From the NCBI GenBank assembly GCA_003509805.1, contig DOMV01000234.1:1-13703 (forward strand): a stretch of 13,703 bases of DNA, read 5' to 3'. The stretch comes from Planctomycetaceae bacterium (GTDB taxonomy: Bacteria; Planctomycetota; Planctomycetia; Pirellulales; Thermoguttaceae). Both the position numbers and the translations under genes were made by a program. Below the pieces are notes generated by a model. That model did not search any database. It saw nothing but the letters and a program-made list of their open reading frames with translations, and was not told the DNA's origin. Shown here one piece after another: positions 5,895 to 12,880 of the stretch (within the stretch, counting starts at the first letter, position 1; each line of letters starts with the position of its first letter).

Positions 5895-8618
5895 TCATTC
5901 GGACATCCGCTCGGAAAACCGCTCCACGTTCATTCCGCCGTGATCGATCCGGATCGAGATCATCCCGTGATCGCACGTTTCATGGACGCGATACCCTTTT
6001 CGAAGATAATCGTCGATCGATTGCGGGTTGCGCCAAAAACGACCGCCGCTGATGAGGAGGTGTTCCGGCGTCGACCAGGCGAGCAGGGGGGCTGCGGAAT
6101 CCGATTTGCCGCCGTGGTGCGGCAGGAAAAGCAGGTCGATGTCGATCGGCGGTTCTTGCAGGAATGTCGGGCGGCGCGGCGTATCGAGATCCCCCGACAA
6201 CAGGACACGGTATCCGAGATGCTCGATCAGCAACACCAAACTCGCGGCATTCGCGTTCTTGTCCACGTCGACGGCAGCGGAGCCGTCCGGGTGTAATATG
6301 CGTACGGAATAACTTGAAGGACGGGAACTTCCCGAATCGTCCGGCATGTCGAAACGGTCCCCTTTGCGGCCGACACGGACCGGGATGTTCTTTTTCTCCA
6401 AGGTGTCCTGCAACAGGTGGAGCGAATCGTTCCGTTTTTCGAACATTCCCGGCGGTACGACGACCTCGCCGATTCGAAAACGTTCCGCCAACAGGACGAC
6501 GGCGTTGAAATGGTCGTTGTCCGGATGGGAAAGAACGACCCAATCGATTCGCGTTTTCCCGGCGTGCCAAAGCTGTCTCGAAAGAATGTTCGCGCTCGAC
6601 CAGGGCGAGGAAAGCGAACCGGCGTCGTAAATCGTCGTCGTTCCGTCCGGGGCGAGGATCAACACCGCAAGGCCGTGACCGACGCTGCACACGTGGATGC
6701 CCAGGCGTTCATTCCCCGCGATTTCCCGATCGCGAAGATATCCGTGGAGAAAACCGACCGATACCCAGGCGACCGCCGAGACGAGGAGAATGCGTCCCCG
6801 GGGCCGCATCGACGGAACAAGCGTCCAAAAAACAAGGGGAACGTAAAAAATGATCGTCCACCAGAGCGGCGGTCCCGGTAACCAGTAATATCCGAACGGC
6901 ATTTTATGGAACAGGGCGATCAGGCCGAGCAGGGACCGCACCGCGGTGTCCGCGATCCAACCGAAAAACGGGGCGACATGTAAAACCGTAACCGGCCCCG
7001 AAACAGGTCCCGTAAACGCGATCATGTCCATGATCGTGCCCGTGATCGTGTCGAAGAACCCGGCCGCGACGACGGAAAACGCGCCCATCAGGGAAGCGGT
7101 GAGCGGCAGCCAAAGCAGGGGATTGACCAGGATCGCGACGGGCGTGAAAAGGTGTATCCGGCCGAGTATCAGCGGCATCAGCGTCAACCAGATGCACAGG
7201 CTTCCGAGGAAGAGTCGCACGATTCCGTCACGAAAACGACGCAAGGAAAGGCGGACGGGGCTCATCGCCGCACGCGTGCGCCGCCGCTCGTTCGGTGTGG
7301 CGTCCGCCTTGTTTCCATCCGTTGTTTCCGGTTTGTCATCCGGTCCGGGCGGCTCCCTCCGTTGCGGGAGCCAGAGAAAAACGCCGGTCCCGAGGAACGA
7401 AAGCTGGGCGCCGAGCTGAAACATCTCGGTCGGGTTGACGGCAAGGACGACCAGGGCGGTGAACGCGAGCGAGTTGACCGAGATGATCCGCCGATCGAAA
7501 TACAGGGCGACACAGGCGACGACGACAAGCACGGTTGCCCGGATCGCCGGAGGCCGGACGTCGGTCATGAAAAGGTAGCCGAGTACCGCGAGAATCAGTA
7601 GCACTGCGGTCAGGCGGCGCGGCATCCCGAAAAGCGTGAGCATTCCGCCGACGACGGCCGCGAGCAAACCGATGTGCAGGCCGCTGATCGCGAGAATATG
7701 GATCGTTCCCGTTTCGCGCAGGATCCGGTTGGTGCCCTCGTCGATCTCTTCACGGATGCCGAGCACCATCGCTGTCGCAATCGGAGCGGTATCGCCGCTC
7801 ATATTCGCCTGGATCGTGCGTCGTACCCGGCGACGTAACGCTTCGAGCGACGCGGAAACGGCTGAACTTCGAAAAATTTTGCCGATCTTTTCATGTTGTG
7901 CGCCGTGCAGTGTGCCGTGCTGTGTGTCGTGCGTTCGAAATTGGGAAGAATCGCCGGAAAGGACGTGAACCGAACCGGGAAAATTCGAACGCAATTCCGC
8001 GAGGATGCGCCGGTTTCGAAGCATGATCCGCCGATCGGCGTCTCCGGGATTCTGCGGCGGATGTGGCTTCGACAGTTCCCCGAAAAGACGGACCCGCTCG
8101 CCGCTCCCGAGTTCGGAACGATTCCCCGCAACCCGGACCGAGACACGGCCGTCGACCGGGTGCCAATGAACGGTCCCGTCGGCTTCGGTATCGCGGAGCC
8201 GGTCGGCGTGCAGCGTGAAAAGGGTCGATTCCTGCGGCATGAAAGCCCGGCTCGGGTCGGGCGACGGGACGACGAGCAGCCGCGGCATTTCCAGGACGGT
8301 CCCCTCGATGCAACAGGGTTTCCCTTCGGTATTCGCGTAAAACCCGGGATCGTTCGCCTGGAAACGGTAGAAATGGAGATGATGCCGCAAACCGAAAAAA
8401 GACCCGACGGCCAAAAGGATGCAACAGGTTGCGACACGCTGATGTTTCCGGAAAAGATACGCGGCCGACAATCCGGACAGGACAATCGCGAACCAGAAAA
8501 ACCACGCGAAAGGCAGGAAACGATCGATCATGATGCCGATCAGCACGCTCAGCAGGCAAAGCGCCAACGGCTGATAGGACGGCGGCTGATAAGACGGCGG
8601 CCGGCAGGATCGATCCAT
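5895..8618 (-). CDS. comEC: ComEC/Rec2 family DNA-uptake channel
   Basis: 907-residue inner-membrane protein of the ComEC/Rec2 family, which forms the channel passing single-stranded DNA into the cytoplasm during transformation. Order of parts: N-terminal hydrophobic helices at about 17-78; soluble DUF4131/OB-like region at about 85-215; competence domain with many helices at about 275-605, including the signature HILAISGLHIGLL at 307-319 and QLGAQLSFLGTGVFLW near 401-416; C-terminal metallo-beta-lactamase domain at about 640-865. The latter has SHPDNDH (697-703), LLSGDLD (806-812) and LPHHGGKSDS (832-841), so the nuclease-type metal site looks complete. A charged loop (about 420-450) interrupts the competence domain. 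I chose the ATG at 8618 because TTGAGG lies just upstream; the frame is open to a TTG at 8735 overlapping the ATPase stop. Full length, no frameshift. Confidence 0.95.
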   Translation of the reverse strand: MDRSCRPPSYQPPSYQPLALCLLSVLIGIMIDRFLPFAWFFWFAIVLSGLSAAYLFRKHQRVATCCILLAVGSFFGLRHHLHFYRFQANDPGFYANTEGKPCCIEGTVLEMPRLLVVPSPDPSRAFMPQESTLFTLHADRLRDTEADGTVHWHPVDGRVSVRVAGNRSELGSGERVRLFGELSKPHPPQNPGDADRRIMLRNRRILAELRSNFPGSVHVLSGDSSQFRTHDTQHGTLHGAQHEKIGKIFRSSAVSASLEALRRRVRRTIQANMSGDTAPIATAMVLGIREEIDEGTNRILRETGTIHILAISGLHIGLLAAVVGGMLTLFGMPRRLTAVLLILAVLGYLFMTDVRPPAIRATVLVVVACVALYFDRRIISVNSLAFTALVVLAVNPTEMFQLGAQLSFLGTGVFLWLPQRREPPGPDDKPETTDGNKADATPNERRRTRAAMSPVRLSLRRFRDGIVRLFLGSLCIWLTLMPLILGRIHLFTPVAILVNPLLWLPLTASLMGAFSVVAAGFFDTITGTIMDMIAFTGPVSGPVTVLHVAPFFGWIADTAVRSLLGLIALFHKMPFGYYWLPGPPLWWTIIFYVPLVFWTLVPSMRPRGRILLVSAVAWVSVGFLHGYLRDREIAGNERLGIHVCSVGHGLAVLILAPDGTTTIYDAGSLSSPWSSANILSRQLWHAGKTRIDWVVLSHPDNDHFNAVVLLAERFRIGEVVVPPGMFEKRNDSLHLLQDTLEKKNIPVRVGRKGDRFDMPDDSGSSRPSSYSVRILHPDGSAAVDVDKNANAASLVLLIEHLGYRVLLSGDLDTPRRPTFLQEPPIDIDLLFLPHHGGKSDSAAPLLAWSTPEHLLISGGRFWRNPQSIDDYLRKGYRVHETCDHGMISIRIDHGGMNVERFSERMSE
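7896..7931 (-). repeat. In-frame 12-nt tandem repeat inside comEC
   Basis: Three 12-nt units (7896-7907, 7908-7919, 7920-7931) encode HDTQ, HGTL and HGAQ in the linker between the soluble N-terminal region and the competence domain. Units are diverged at a few bases, so this is older or under weaker constraint than the ychF repeat. Confidence 0.75.
8568..8604 (-). repeat. In-frame 15-nt tandem repeat at the comEC N-terminus
   Basis: Units 8568-8582 (cggctgataggacgg) and 8583-8597 (cggctgataagacgg) differ by one base and are followed by a partial copy. On the coding strand they encode PPSYQPPSYQP at residues 7-17, just before the first membrane helix of ComEC. Confidence 0.8.
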
Positions 8619-8731
8619 AACGAGAACCTCAAGACTGAACACCGTTGAAATTTCCCGAAGCCGACGATTCGGGAGCCTGCCCGCCGGAAACCACACTGCC
8701 CGGAGAGTAAACAGGCGGTCAAACGGAAAAC

Positions 8732-10549
8732 TCAACCGCCTTCGGTATAAGAATCCGCCGACTCGCCGCGGTTTATGGCTGCGGATGCTTGAATTGCCGT
8801 CTCATGAATGGCATCCAGAACGGAAACGATTTCCGCATCGACTTCGTCGGCGTGCATAAATTCAATCAATTCGACAAACCGGGATTTCTGCGCCACCGGG
8901 TTGTTTCTTCCGATCATCTCATAATAATTCTCGATGACCGGCCTGAACACGTCGTCGCTCGCCTTCAGGTTGGACGACCACAAGGAGTCGGCTTTTTTCA
9001 ACGTCTTCATTGATTGTTCGACCTTGGCGATGGCCTCCCGCATCTTCTGTTCCCGGAAGTCCTGTTGTTCAATATGCTCATTACGCAACAAGGTGTTGAT
9101 CACTTGGGGGTCGGTTTTTCCTCGCGCCCACCTCACAAGAACGTCTTCCGTACAAAAATAGTTTTCGATTTCCTTGCGTTTCAAGGAGTATGCATGCAGT
9201 CCATTATCGTTTCTCAGTTCATTGGGAATGTTATCGAACAAGGCGTATCCAATCAAATCCGCTTTTGCTTCACGCAAAGCAAAAAAATGCTTCCTCGCCA
9301 ATTCCGGCACATTGCTTCCTATCGGATGAAAAAACACTTGATCCAGCGAGTGGTTGACGGGATGGTCCAGCAAACGTGCAAACCCACGCAGCATATCCAA
9401 GTCGGTTGAGCCTTCCAAATAAAGCACCCAACCTTTTTGTTCGGCAAGCAGATATTGATCCCACCCATACTCGGAAAGCGATTTTATCAGTTGGCTTTGC
9501 TGGCTTTTATTATTCAGGGGATGAGGTTTGCCAAGAAAGGCAACAACCGTGTCTTTTTCCGCCGATTCATTGAGCAAAACTTCTGAATGCGTCGCCACGA
9601 TCACTTGGCCTTGTTGCTCTTTTGCAACTTCCTTAATGACCTCGTAAATCTGTCTTTGTCGCAAAATTTCTAAGTGGGCATCCGGCTCATCAAGAAGAAT
9701 GATGGCTCCTGGATGCAAGTACAGAAATGCGAGAATCAAAAGCGTCTGCTGAAAGCCGCGACCAGCGGATGATAGTTCCAATTTGTTTGCGTTTCCTGTG
9801 TCCCTTTGATCGTGGTAGTACATAGAGATTTTTCCCCACTCATCATCCGTTGGCGGATGAATTTTTATTCCAAACAATCTCTGGATACTTTGAACCAAAT
9901 TGTCCCATTGTGGAGCATCTGATTCATCCTGATAAAGCCGAAGACACAAATTCCGTAACACTTGCCCTGTCTGACCTTCACCGATTCTGCGGTCAACCGT
10001 TCCCGGTTGCAACACGATTTCTTCCGGTTCCAAACCCGACATCGGAGGCAGAAAGGCCATGTGCAGGTTATTCAGCATTGCCCGCTCGCTATCCGATATT
10101 TTCCATAAAATATTATCTTCATTGGAGGTCGGTCGGCAATAAAATGACTCGGTGTTGGCATAATCGAACTCCAAACCACAAGTCCAAGGCTGACCATCAA
10201 ACATACCATCGACAGTGATCGTTATGCGAACATTTTCGGTTTTTTGCTGCTTTTTCTCGTTAGTTGATCCGATGCGAACTCTTTGCTTTTTCCACAAATA
10301 CTTCGCATCGGACATCGGGACAGCAACCAAATCTCGCCGGTTGATCGTCACGCCCACCCGTTTTTTCGCCCTGGATTCTTCGGATCGCTTGGACATCCAT
10401 GCGTGCAGGCCAGTTTCCCAAAGCGACAACGCTTGCAAGGCCGTGGTTTTGCCGGAGTTATTCGGCCCGACAAAGACCACGGAATGGTCCAATTCCAACG
10501 TGCAATCAGCAAGCCCCTTGAAATTTTCGATGGCAATTCTGGTGAGCAT
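8732..10549 (-). CDS. ABC-type AAA ATPase with TOPRIM-like C-terminus (OLD-like)
   Basis: 605-residue protein. The N-terminal half is an ABC/SMC-like ATPase of the AAA_15/AAA_21 kind: MLTRIAIENFKGL start, Walker A GPNNSGKT (28-35), signature LSSAGRGFQQ (259-268), Walker B AIILLDEPDAH (282-292, D287 and E288), and H-loop VIVATHS (317-322). The middle, about 40-255, is a helical insertion. The C-terminal half looks TOPRIM-related: WVLYLEGSTDLDML (374-387, candidate catalytic E379), IGYALFDN (433-440, D439) and LKRKEIENYF (456-465). A canonical DxD is not present: D439 is followed by N and I. Such architecture occurs in OLD nucleases and anti-phage ATPases, but no UvrD-like helicase or separate nuclease gene is adjacent. 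It starts 5 nt after the wrbA stop and ends at comEC, so it is probably co-transcribed. Base composition is lower in GC than comEC. Function not established. Confidence 0.87.
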   Translation of the reverse strand: MLTRIAIENFKGLADCTLELDHSVVFVGPNNSGKTTALQALSLWETGLHAWMSKRSEESRAKKRVGVTINRRDLVAVPMSDAKYLWKKQRVRIGSTNEKKQQKTENVRITITVDGMFDGQPWTCGLEFDYANTESFYCRPTSNEDNILWKISDSERAMLNNLHMAFLPPMSGLEPEEIVLQPGTVDRRIGEGQTGQVLRNLCLRLYQDESDAPQWDNLVQSIQRLFGIKIHPPTDDEWGKISMYYHDQRDTGNANKLELSSAGRGFQQTLLILAFLYLHPGAIILLDEPDAHLEILRQRQIYEVIKEVAKEQQGQVIVATHSEVLLNESAEKDTVVAFLGKPHPLNNKSQQSQLIKSLSEYGWDQYLLAEQKGWVLYLEGSTDLDMLRGFARLLDHPVNHSLDQVFFHPIGSNVPELARKHFFALREAKADLIGYALFDNIPNELRNDNGLHAYSLKRKEIENYFCTEDVLVRWARGKTDPQVINTLLRNEHIEQQDFREQKMREAIAKVEQSMKTLKKADSLWSSNLKASDDVFRPVIENYYEMIGRNNPVAQKSRFVELIEFMHADEVDAEIVSVLDAIHETAIQASAAINRGESADSYTEGG

Positions 10550-10554
10550 GGCTT

Positions 10555-11175
10555 TTATTGGGCTTTCAATCTCCGTGCAATTTCCGCGACATGCCGCCCT
10601 TGGAATCGGGCGATGTTCAGTTCGTTTTCCGAAGGCAGACGCTTGCCATCGTTGCCCGCCAAGGTCGTCGCACCGTAGGGCGAGCCGCCGGTGATCTCGT
10701 CCATGTTCTCCAAGCCGGGCGCGGAATACGGGACGCCGACAAGCACCATGCCATGATGAAGCAGGGTCGTATGAAAACTGATCTGCGTGGTTTCTTGACC
10801 GCCGTGTTGCGATCCCGTCGATACGAAAACGCTGCCGACTTTACCGATCAATTTCCCCTGCGCCCAAAGCCCGCCAGTTTGGTCGAGAAAATTCCGCATC
10901 TGTGCCGCCATGTTGCCAAACCGTGTCGGCGCGCCGAAAATGACGGCATCCGAAGTAGCGAGCACATCATTGGTGGCCTGCGGAACGTGGGCAAACGCTG
11001 ATCGGGCAGCCGCCGCGCCGGAGCGTTCGAGAGCCTCGTCGGGCACAAGTTCAGGCACTTGGTAGAGTGCCACCTCGATATCGGGCACGGCTCCGGCCCC
11101 CTCCGCAACGGCCTTGGCCATTCGGTAGACATGGCCGTACATGCTGTAAAAAACAACGCTAACTTTGGTACTCAT
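10555..11175 (-). CDS. wrbA: NAD(P)H:quinone oxidoreductase, WrbA type
   Basis: 206-residue flavodoxin-fold protein of the WrbA (type IV NAD(P)H:quinone oxidoreductase) family, an FMN enzyme that reduces quinones by two electrons to limit oxidative stress; acts in the cytoplasm as a tetramer. Motifs: the FMN-phosphate loop YSMYGHVYRMA (10-20), the flavin-binding loop APTRFGNMAAQMRNFLD (82-98), STGSQHGGQETT (119-130) and the C-terminal ITGGSPYGATTLAG (161-174) that is diagnostic of WrbA. Length is normal for the family. The ATG at 11175 has a strong Shine-Dalgarno (AAAGGAG, 6-7 nt upstream). It is the first gene of a minus-strand run with the ATPase gene 5 nt downstream, and diverges from hdrB. 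Confidence 0.95.
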   Translation of the reverse strand: MSTKVSVVFYSMYGHVYRMAKAVAEGAGAVPDIEVALYQVPELVPDEALERSGAAAARSAFAHVPQATNDVLATSDAVIFGAPTRFGNMAAQMRNFLDQTGGLWAQGKLIGKVGSVFVSTGSQHGGQETTQISFHTTLLHHGMVLVGVPYSAPGLENMDEITGGSPYGATTLAGNDGKRLPSENELNIARFQGRHVAEIARRLKAQ

Positions 11176-11329
11176 GGAAAGCTCCTTTATTCTGCGTCAG
11201 ACAGGGGATAGATTGGTCGTTTTTTCCCTCATGTACACTTGCAACACCGACCACGCGCCGGGTATATCTTGTGCCACCGGCCTAAGCACCCATTGTATTA
11301 AAAATTCAGATAAAAATCAACATGCCCCA

Positions 11330-11358
11330 TTGCTTTTCCGGCTTTTTCCCTGTAGAAT
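11330..11358 (+). promoter_or_regulatory. Sigma70-like promoter of candidate small RNA
   Basis: TTGCTT at 11330-11335 and TAGAAT at 11353-11358 are separated by exactly 17 nt, giving a predicted start near 11365. The -10 matches consensus at five of six positions, the -35 at three. It points at a strong terminator about 80 nt further on and not at any protein gene. Confidence 0.5.
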
Positions 11359-11364
11359 GGCCAG

Positions 11365-11470
11365 CAGTATATCCGAGCAGCGATTGCTACAAATCTTAGT
11401 AAGTAACTTTCGTTGCGTGAGGCTCCGTCTTTTAAGCGTCCTCGGCACATCCCTGCGATGTGCCTTTTTT
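11365..11470 (+). ncRNA. Candidate small RNA, about 106 nt, family unknown
   Basis: A transcript running from the promoter at 11330-11358 to the terminator at 11444-11470 would be about 106 nt long. Besides the terminator stem it can form a bulged hairpin from GAGGCT (about 11419-11424) to AGCGTCCTC (about 11435-11443), and a small AGC-GATT-GCT hairpin near 11378-11390. No convincing protein start with ribosome binding site is seen. It does not show the conserved cores of SRP RNA, tmRNA, RNase P, or of the riboswitches I know. It could be an independent sRNA, or the terminated leader of a longer hdr transcript. Confidence 0.42.
11444..11470 (+). terminator. Strong intrinsic terminator in the wrbA-hdrB divergent region
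   Basis: GGCACATC (11444-11451), loop CCTGC, GATGTGCC (11457-11464): a perfect 8-bp stem directly followed by six Ts (11465-11470). The T-tract makes it plus-strand specific. No protein gene ends upstream of it, since the nearest gene to the left (wrbA) is on the other strand. Confidence 0.82.
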
Positions 11471-11510
11471 GTTTCTTGGCTTGGCTTTTCTCCAAAACGC
11501 TCTTTTTCTG

Positions 11511-11538
11511 TTGTCAATTTTTTGCAATGGGCTAAAAT
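11511..11538 (+). promoter_or_regulatory. Sigma70-like promoter of hdrB
   Basis: TTGTCA (11511-11516) and TAAAAT (11533-11538) with a 16-nt spacer each match the sigma70 consensus at five of six positions. The predicted start near 11545 leaves a leader of about 65 nt before the hdrB ATG. It lies downstream of the terminator, so hdrB need not depend on read-through. Confidence 0.6.
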
Positions 11539-11565
11539 AGGACGTTAAGGAATCTTTCTAAGCGG

Positions 11566-11589
11566 AGAATGCGTTCGCCGTAACATTCT
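11566..11589 (+). promoter_or_regulatory. Hairpin in the hdrB leader
   Basis: AGAATG (11566-11571) pairs with CATTCT (11584-11589) around a 12-nt loop in the predicted 5' leader, 20 nt before the hdrB start. There is no Shine-Dalgarno between it and the ATG. A role in translation control is possible but unproven. Confidence 0.3.
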
Positions 11590-11609
11590 ACTGTAACCCT
11601 TTCAATACT

Positions 11610-12458
11610 ATGGACTTCGGATACTACCCCGGCTGCGCGCTGCACGGTTCTTCTTACGATTACGAAACCTCGGTCAGGGCCTGCATGGCCAAACTCGGCA
11701 TCGAGCTGCGTGAACTGGACGACTGGCTCTGCTGCGGTGCCACGGCAGCCCACAACATGAACAAGAAATTGGCTAAAGCCTTTCCAGCACGTAACTTGGC
11801 CATCGCCGAACGTGACGGCCTGCCGAACATTTTCGCGCCCTGCCCGATGTGTTCGATGGAACTCATCAAGGTGGGAAACGAACTCCGAAAATCGTCCAGT
11901 TTGCAAGCGGAAATGTCGGAAATTGTCGAGGACAACGTCACCGGCCAAACGGAAATTATCAATCTCATCCAAGTTTTCCAGCAGATTGGCACGGAAAAAC
12001 TCTTGGAAAAGGCGGTCAATAAACTCGAAAAATACAAACCGGCCTGCTATTACGGCTGCCTTTTGACCCGTCCGCCGGAGGATTTGCGTTTTGATGACTG
12101 CGAGCAGCCGACATCAATGGAAAATTTACTGCGAGACCTAGGTGCGAATCCGGTGGACGACTGGAATTTCAAGACGGAGTGCTGCGGGGCGGGCCTAACC
12201 TTGGCCGGTTCGGACATTGTGACGGGCTTGTCGCATAAAATTCTGGACAACGCAAAACGGCATGGGGCGAATTGCATGGTGGTGGCCTGCCCGATGTGCC
12301 ATGTCAATTTGGACATGAAGCAAGGGGCGATTGAAAAGCGTTTCGGCGAAAAAATCGGCCTGCCGGTGTACTATCTGTCGGACCTGGTAGGCATCGCACT
12401 GGGCATTTCGGAGAAAGAACTCTGCATCGACAAGCACTTTGTCAGAAATGCTGTGTGA
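11610..12458 (+). CDS. hdrB: Heterodisulfide reductase subunit B (HdrB)
   Basis: 282-residue cytoplasmic subunit with two CCG domains that bind non-cubane [4Fe-4S] clusters and cleave heterodisulfides or an equivalent disulfide acceptor in HdrABC-type complexes; in bacteria the partner is often a flavin-based electron-bifurcating HdrA. The start MDFGYYPGCALHG is typical of HdrB. First CCG motif: C9, LCCGATAAHN (C41, C42), CPMC (C78, C81). Second: CYYGCLL (C146, C150), ECCGAG (C191, C192), CPMC (C227, C230). All expected cysteines are present, so both clusters should form. The ATG at 11610 is dictated by the N-terminal motif even though no Shine-Dalgarno precedes it. No hdrC lies nearby; the probable hdrA begins about 1.2 kb downstream. 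Confidence 0.94.
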   Translation: MDFGYYPGCALHGSSYDYETSVRACMAKLGIELRELDDWLCCGATAAHNMNKKLAKAFPARNLAIAERDGLPNIFAPCPMCSMELIKVGNELRKSSSLQAEMSEIVEDNVTGQTEIINLIQVFQQIGTEKLLEKAVNKLEKYKPACYYGCLLTRPPEDLRFDDCEQPTSMENLLRDLGANPVDDWNFKTECCGAGLTLAGSDIVTGLSHKILDNAKRHGANCMVVACPMCHVNLDMKQGAIEKRFGEKIGLPVYYLSDLVGIALGISEKELCIDKHFVRNAV

Positions 12459-12673
12459 AATCGCTGTAATCGGAGCCGGAAATGGCATTTTCGGATGAAA
12501 CGGGAATGGGATGATGACTTTGGAACAGTACACAAATGCGCATATTGATGCTGGTAATCTGTTGGTCCGTATTCTGTCTCTTTGTGGTGACGCTCCTTTG
12601 GATATTGTGTGATTGGAGCGATTCCTATGCTGGATTTTACAAAACGCTGGCAATCCCCGATTGACTTGATGCC
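12459..12673. other. Spacer after hdrB without a clear gene
   Basis: About 215 bp between hdrB and the DUF433 remnant. It contains only tiny open frames, for example 12511-12612 (33 codons, starting MMTLEQYTNAHIDAG), with no recognised homology or good ribosome binding site. A CGCTCC/GGAGCG inverted repeat with an 18-nt loop lies near 12590-12620. It reads like decayed accessory sequence. Confidence 0.4.
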
Positions 12674-12754
12674 ATGACAACGAATTTGAATCGAATCACG
12701 TCCAACCCGGCGGCGATGGCTGGCAAGCCTCGCATCCTCGGAATGCGGGTGTGA
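12674..12754 (+). pseudogene. Truncated DUF433 (VapB5-like antitoxin) remnant
   Basis: The 26-codon frame starting at the ATG at 12674 encodes a segment beginning MTTNLNRITSN and ending GKPRILGMRV. This is the conserved N-terminus of DUF433 proteins, where RI-x-x-(N/D)P-x-(V/A)-x-x-GKP-R-I-x-G-x-R(V/I) leads into the first helix. It then hits a stop at 12752-12754, whereas intact family members are about 70-100 residues. A REP-like repeat begins about 20 nt later, and no downstream frame continues the domain. DUF433 proteins are often antitoxins paired with a PIN-like DUF5615 toxin; no toxin gene is visible. Most likely a dead gene fragment. Confidence 0.7.
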
Positions 12755-12773
12755 AACGCCAAGCAAGCCGTTT

Positions 12774-12828
12774 TTCCCCTCTCCTGCCGGGAGCACCGTG
12801 GCTGACGGGTTAGGGTGAGGGGGCAGGA
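12774..12828. repeat. REP-like palindromic intergenic repeat
   Basis: The sequence starts ttcccctctcctgccgggag and ends ttagggtgagggggcagga. CCCCTC pairs with GAGGGG, and CTCCTGCC nearly pairs with GGCAGGAA, so it is an imperfect palindrome of about 55 bp. Elements of this CCCTCTCCC...GGGTGAGGG type are scattered in many bacterial genomes. It sits just after the broken DUF433 fragment. Confidence 0.55.
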
Positions 12829-12880
12829 ATTATGAAGACGGAATGAAACAAAAACAACAGCCGGAAAGGAGCGCAGCGCA

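Noticed and set aside
5597..6296. Plus-strand frames spanning the spacer and the comEC 3' end (151 and 228 codons)
   Set aside because: They overlap the metallo-beta-lactamase domain of comEC in antisense, are rich in arginine, and have no plausible ribosome binding site or domain.
7893..8648. 251-codon plus-strand frame
   Set aside because: Antisense shadow of the comEC N-terminal region; charged, low-complexity product with no known motif.
8732..11175. Gabija (GajAB) or two-gene PARIS defence system
   Set aside because: The ATPase/TOPRIM architecture is suggestive, but neither a UvrD-like GajB nor a separate AriB-type gene is present; neighbours are wrbA and comEC.
11165..11548. 127-codon plus-strand frame across the wrbA-hdrB spacer
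   Set aside because: It runs through the strong terminator at 11444-11470 and both promoters, and lacks a ribosome binding site or recognisable domain.
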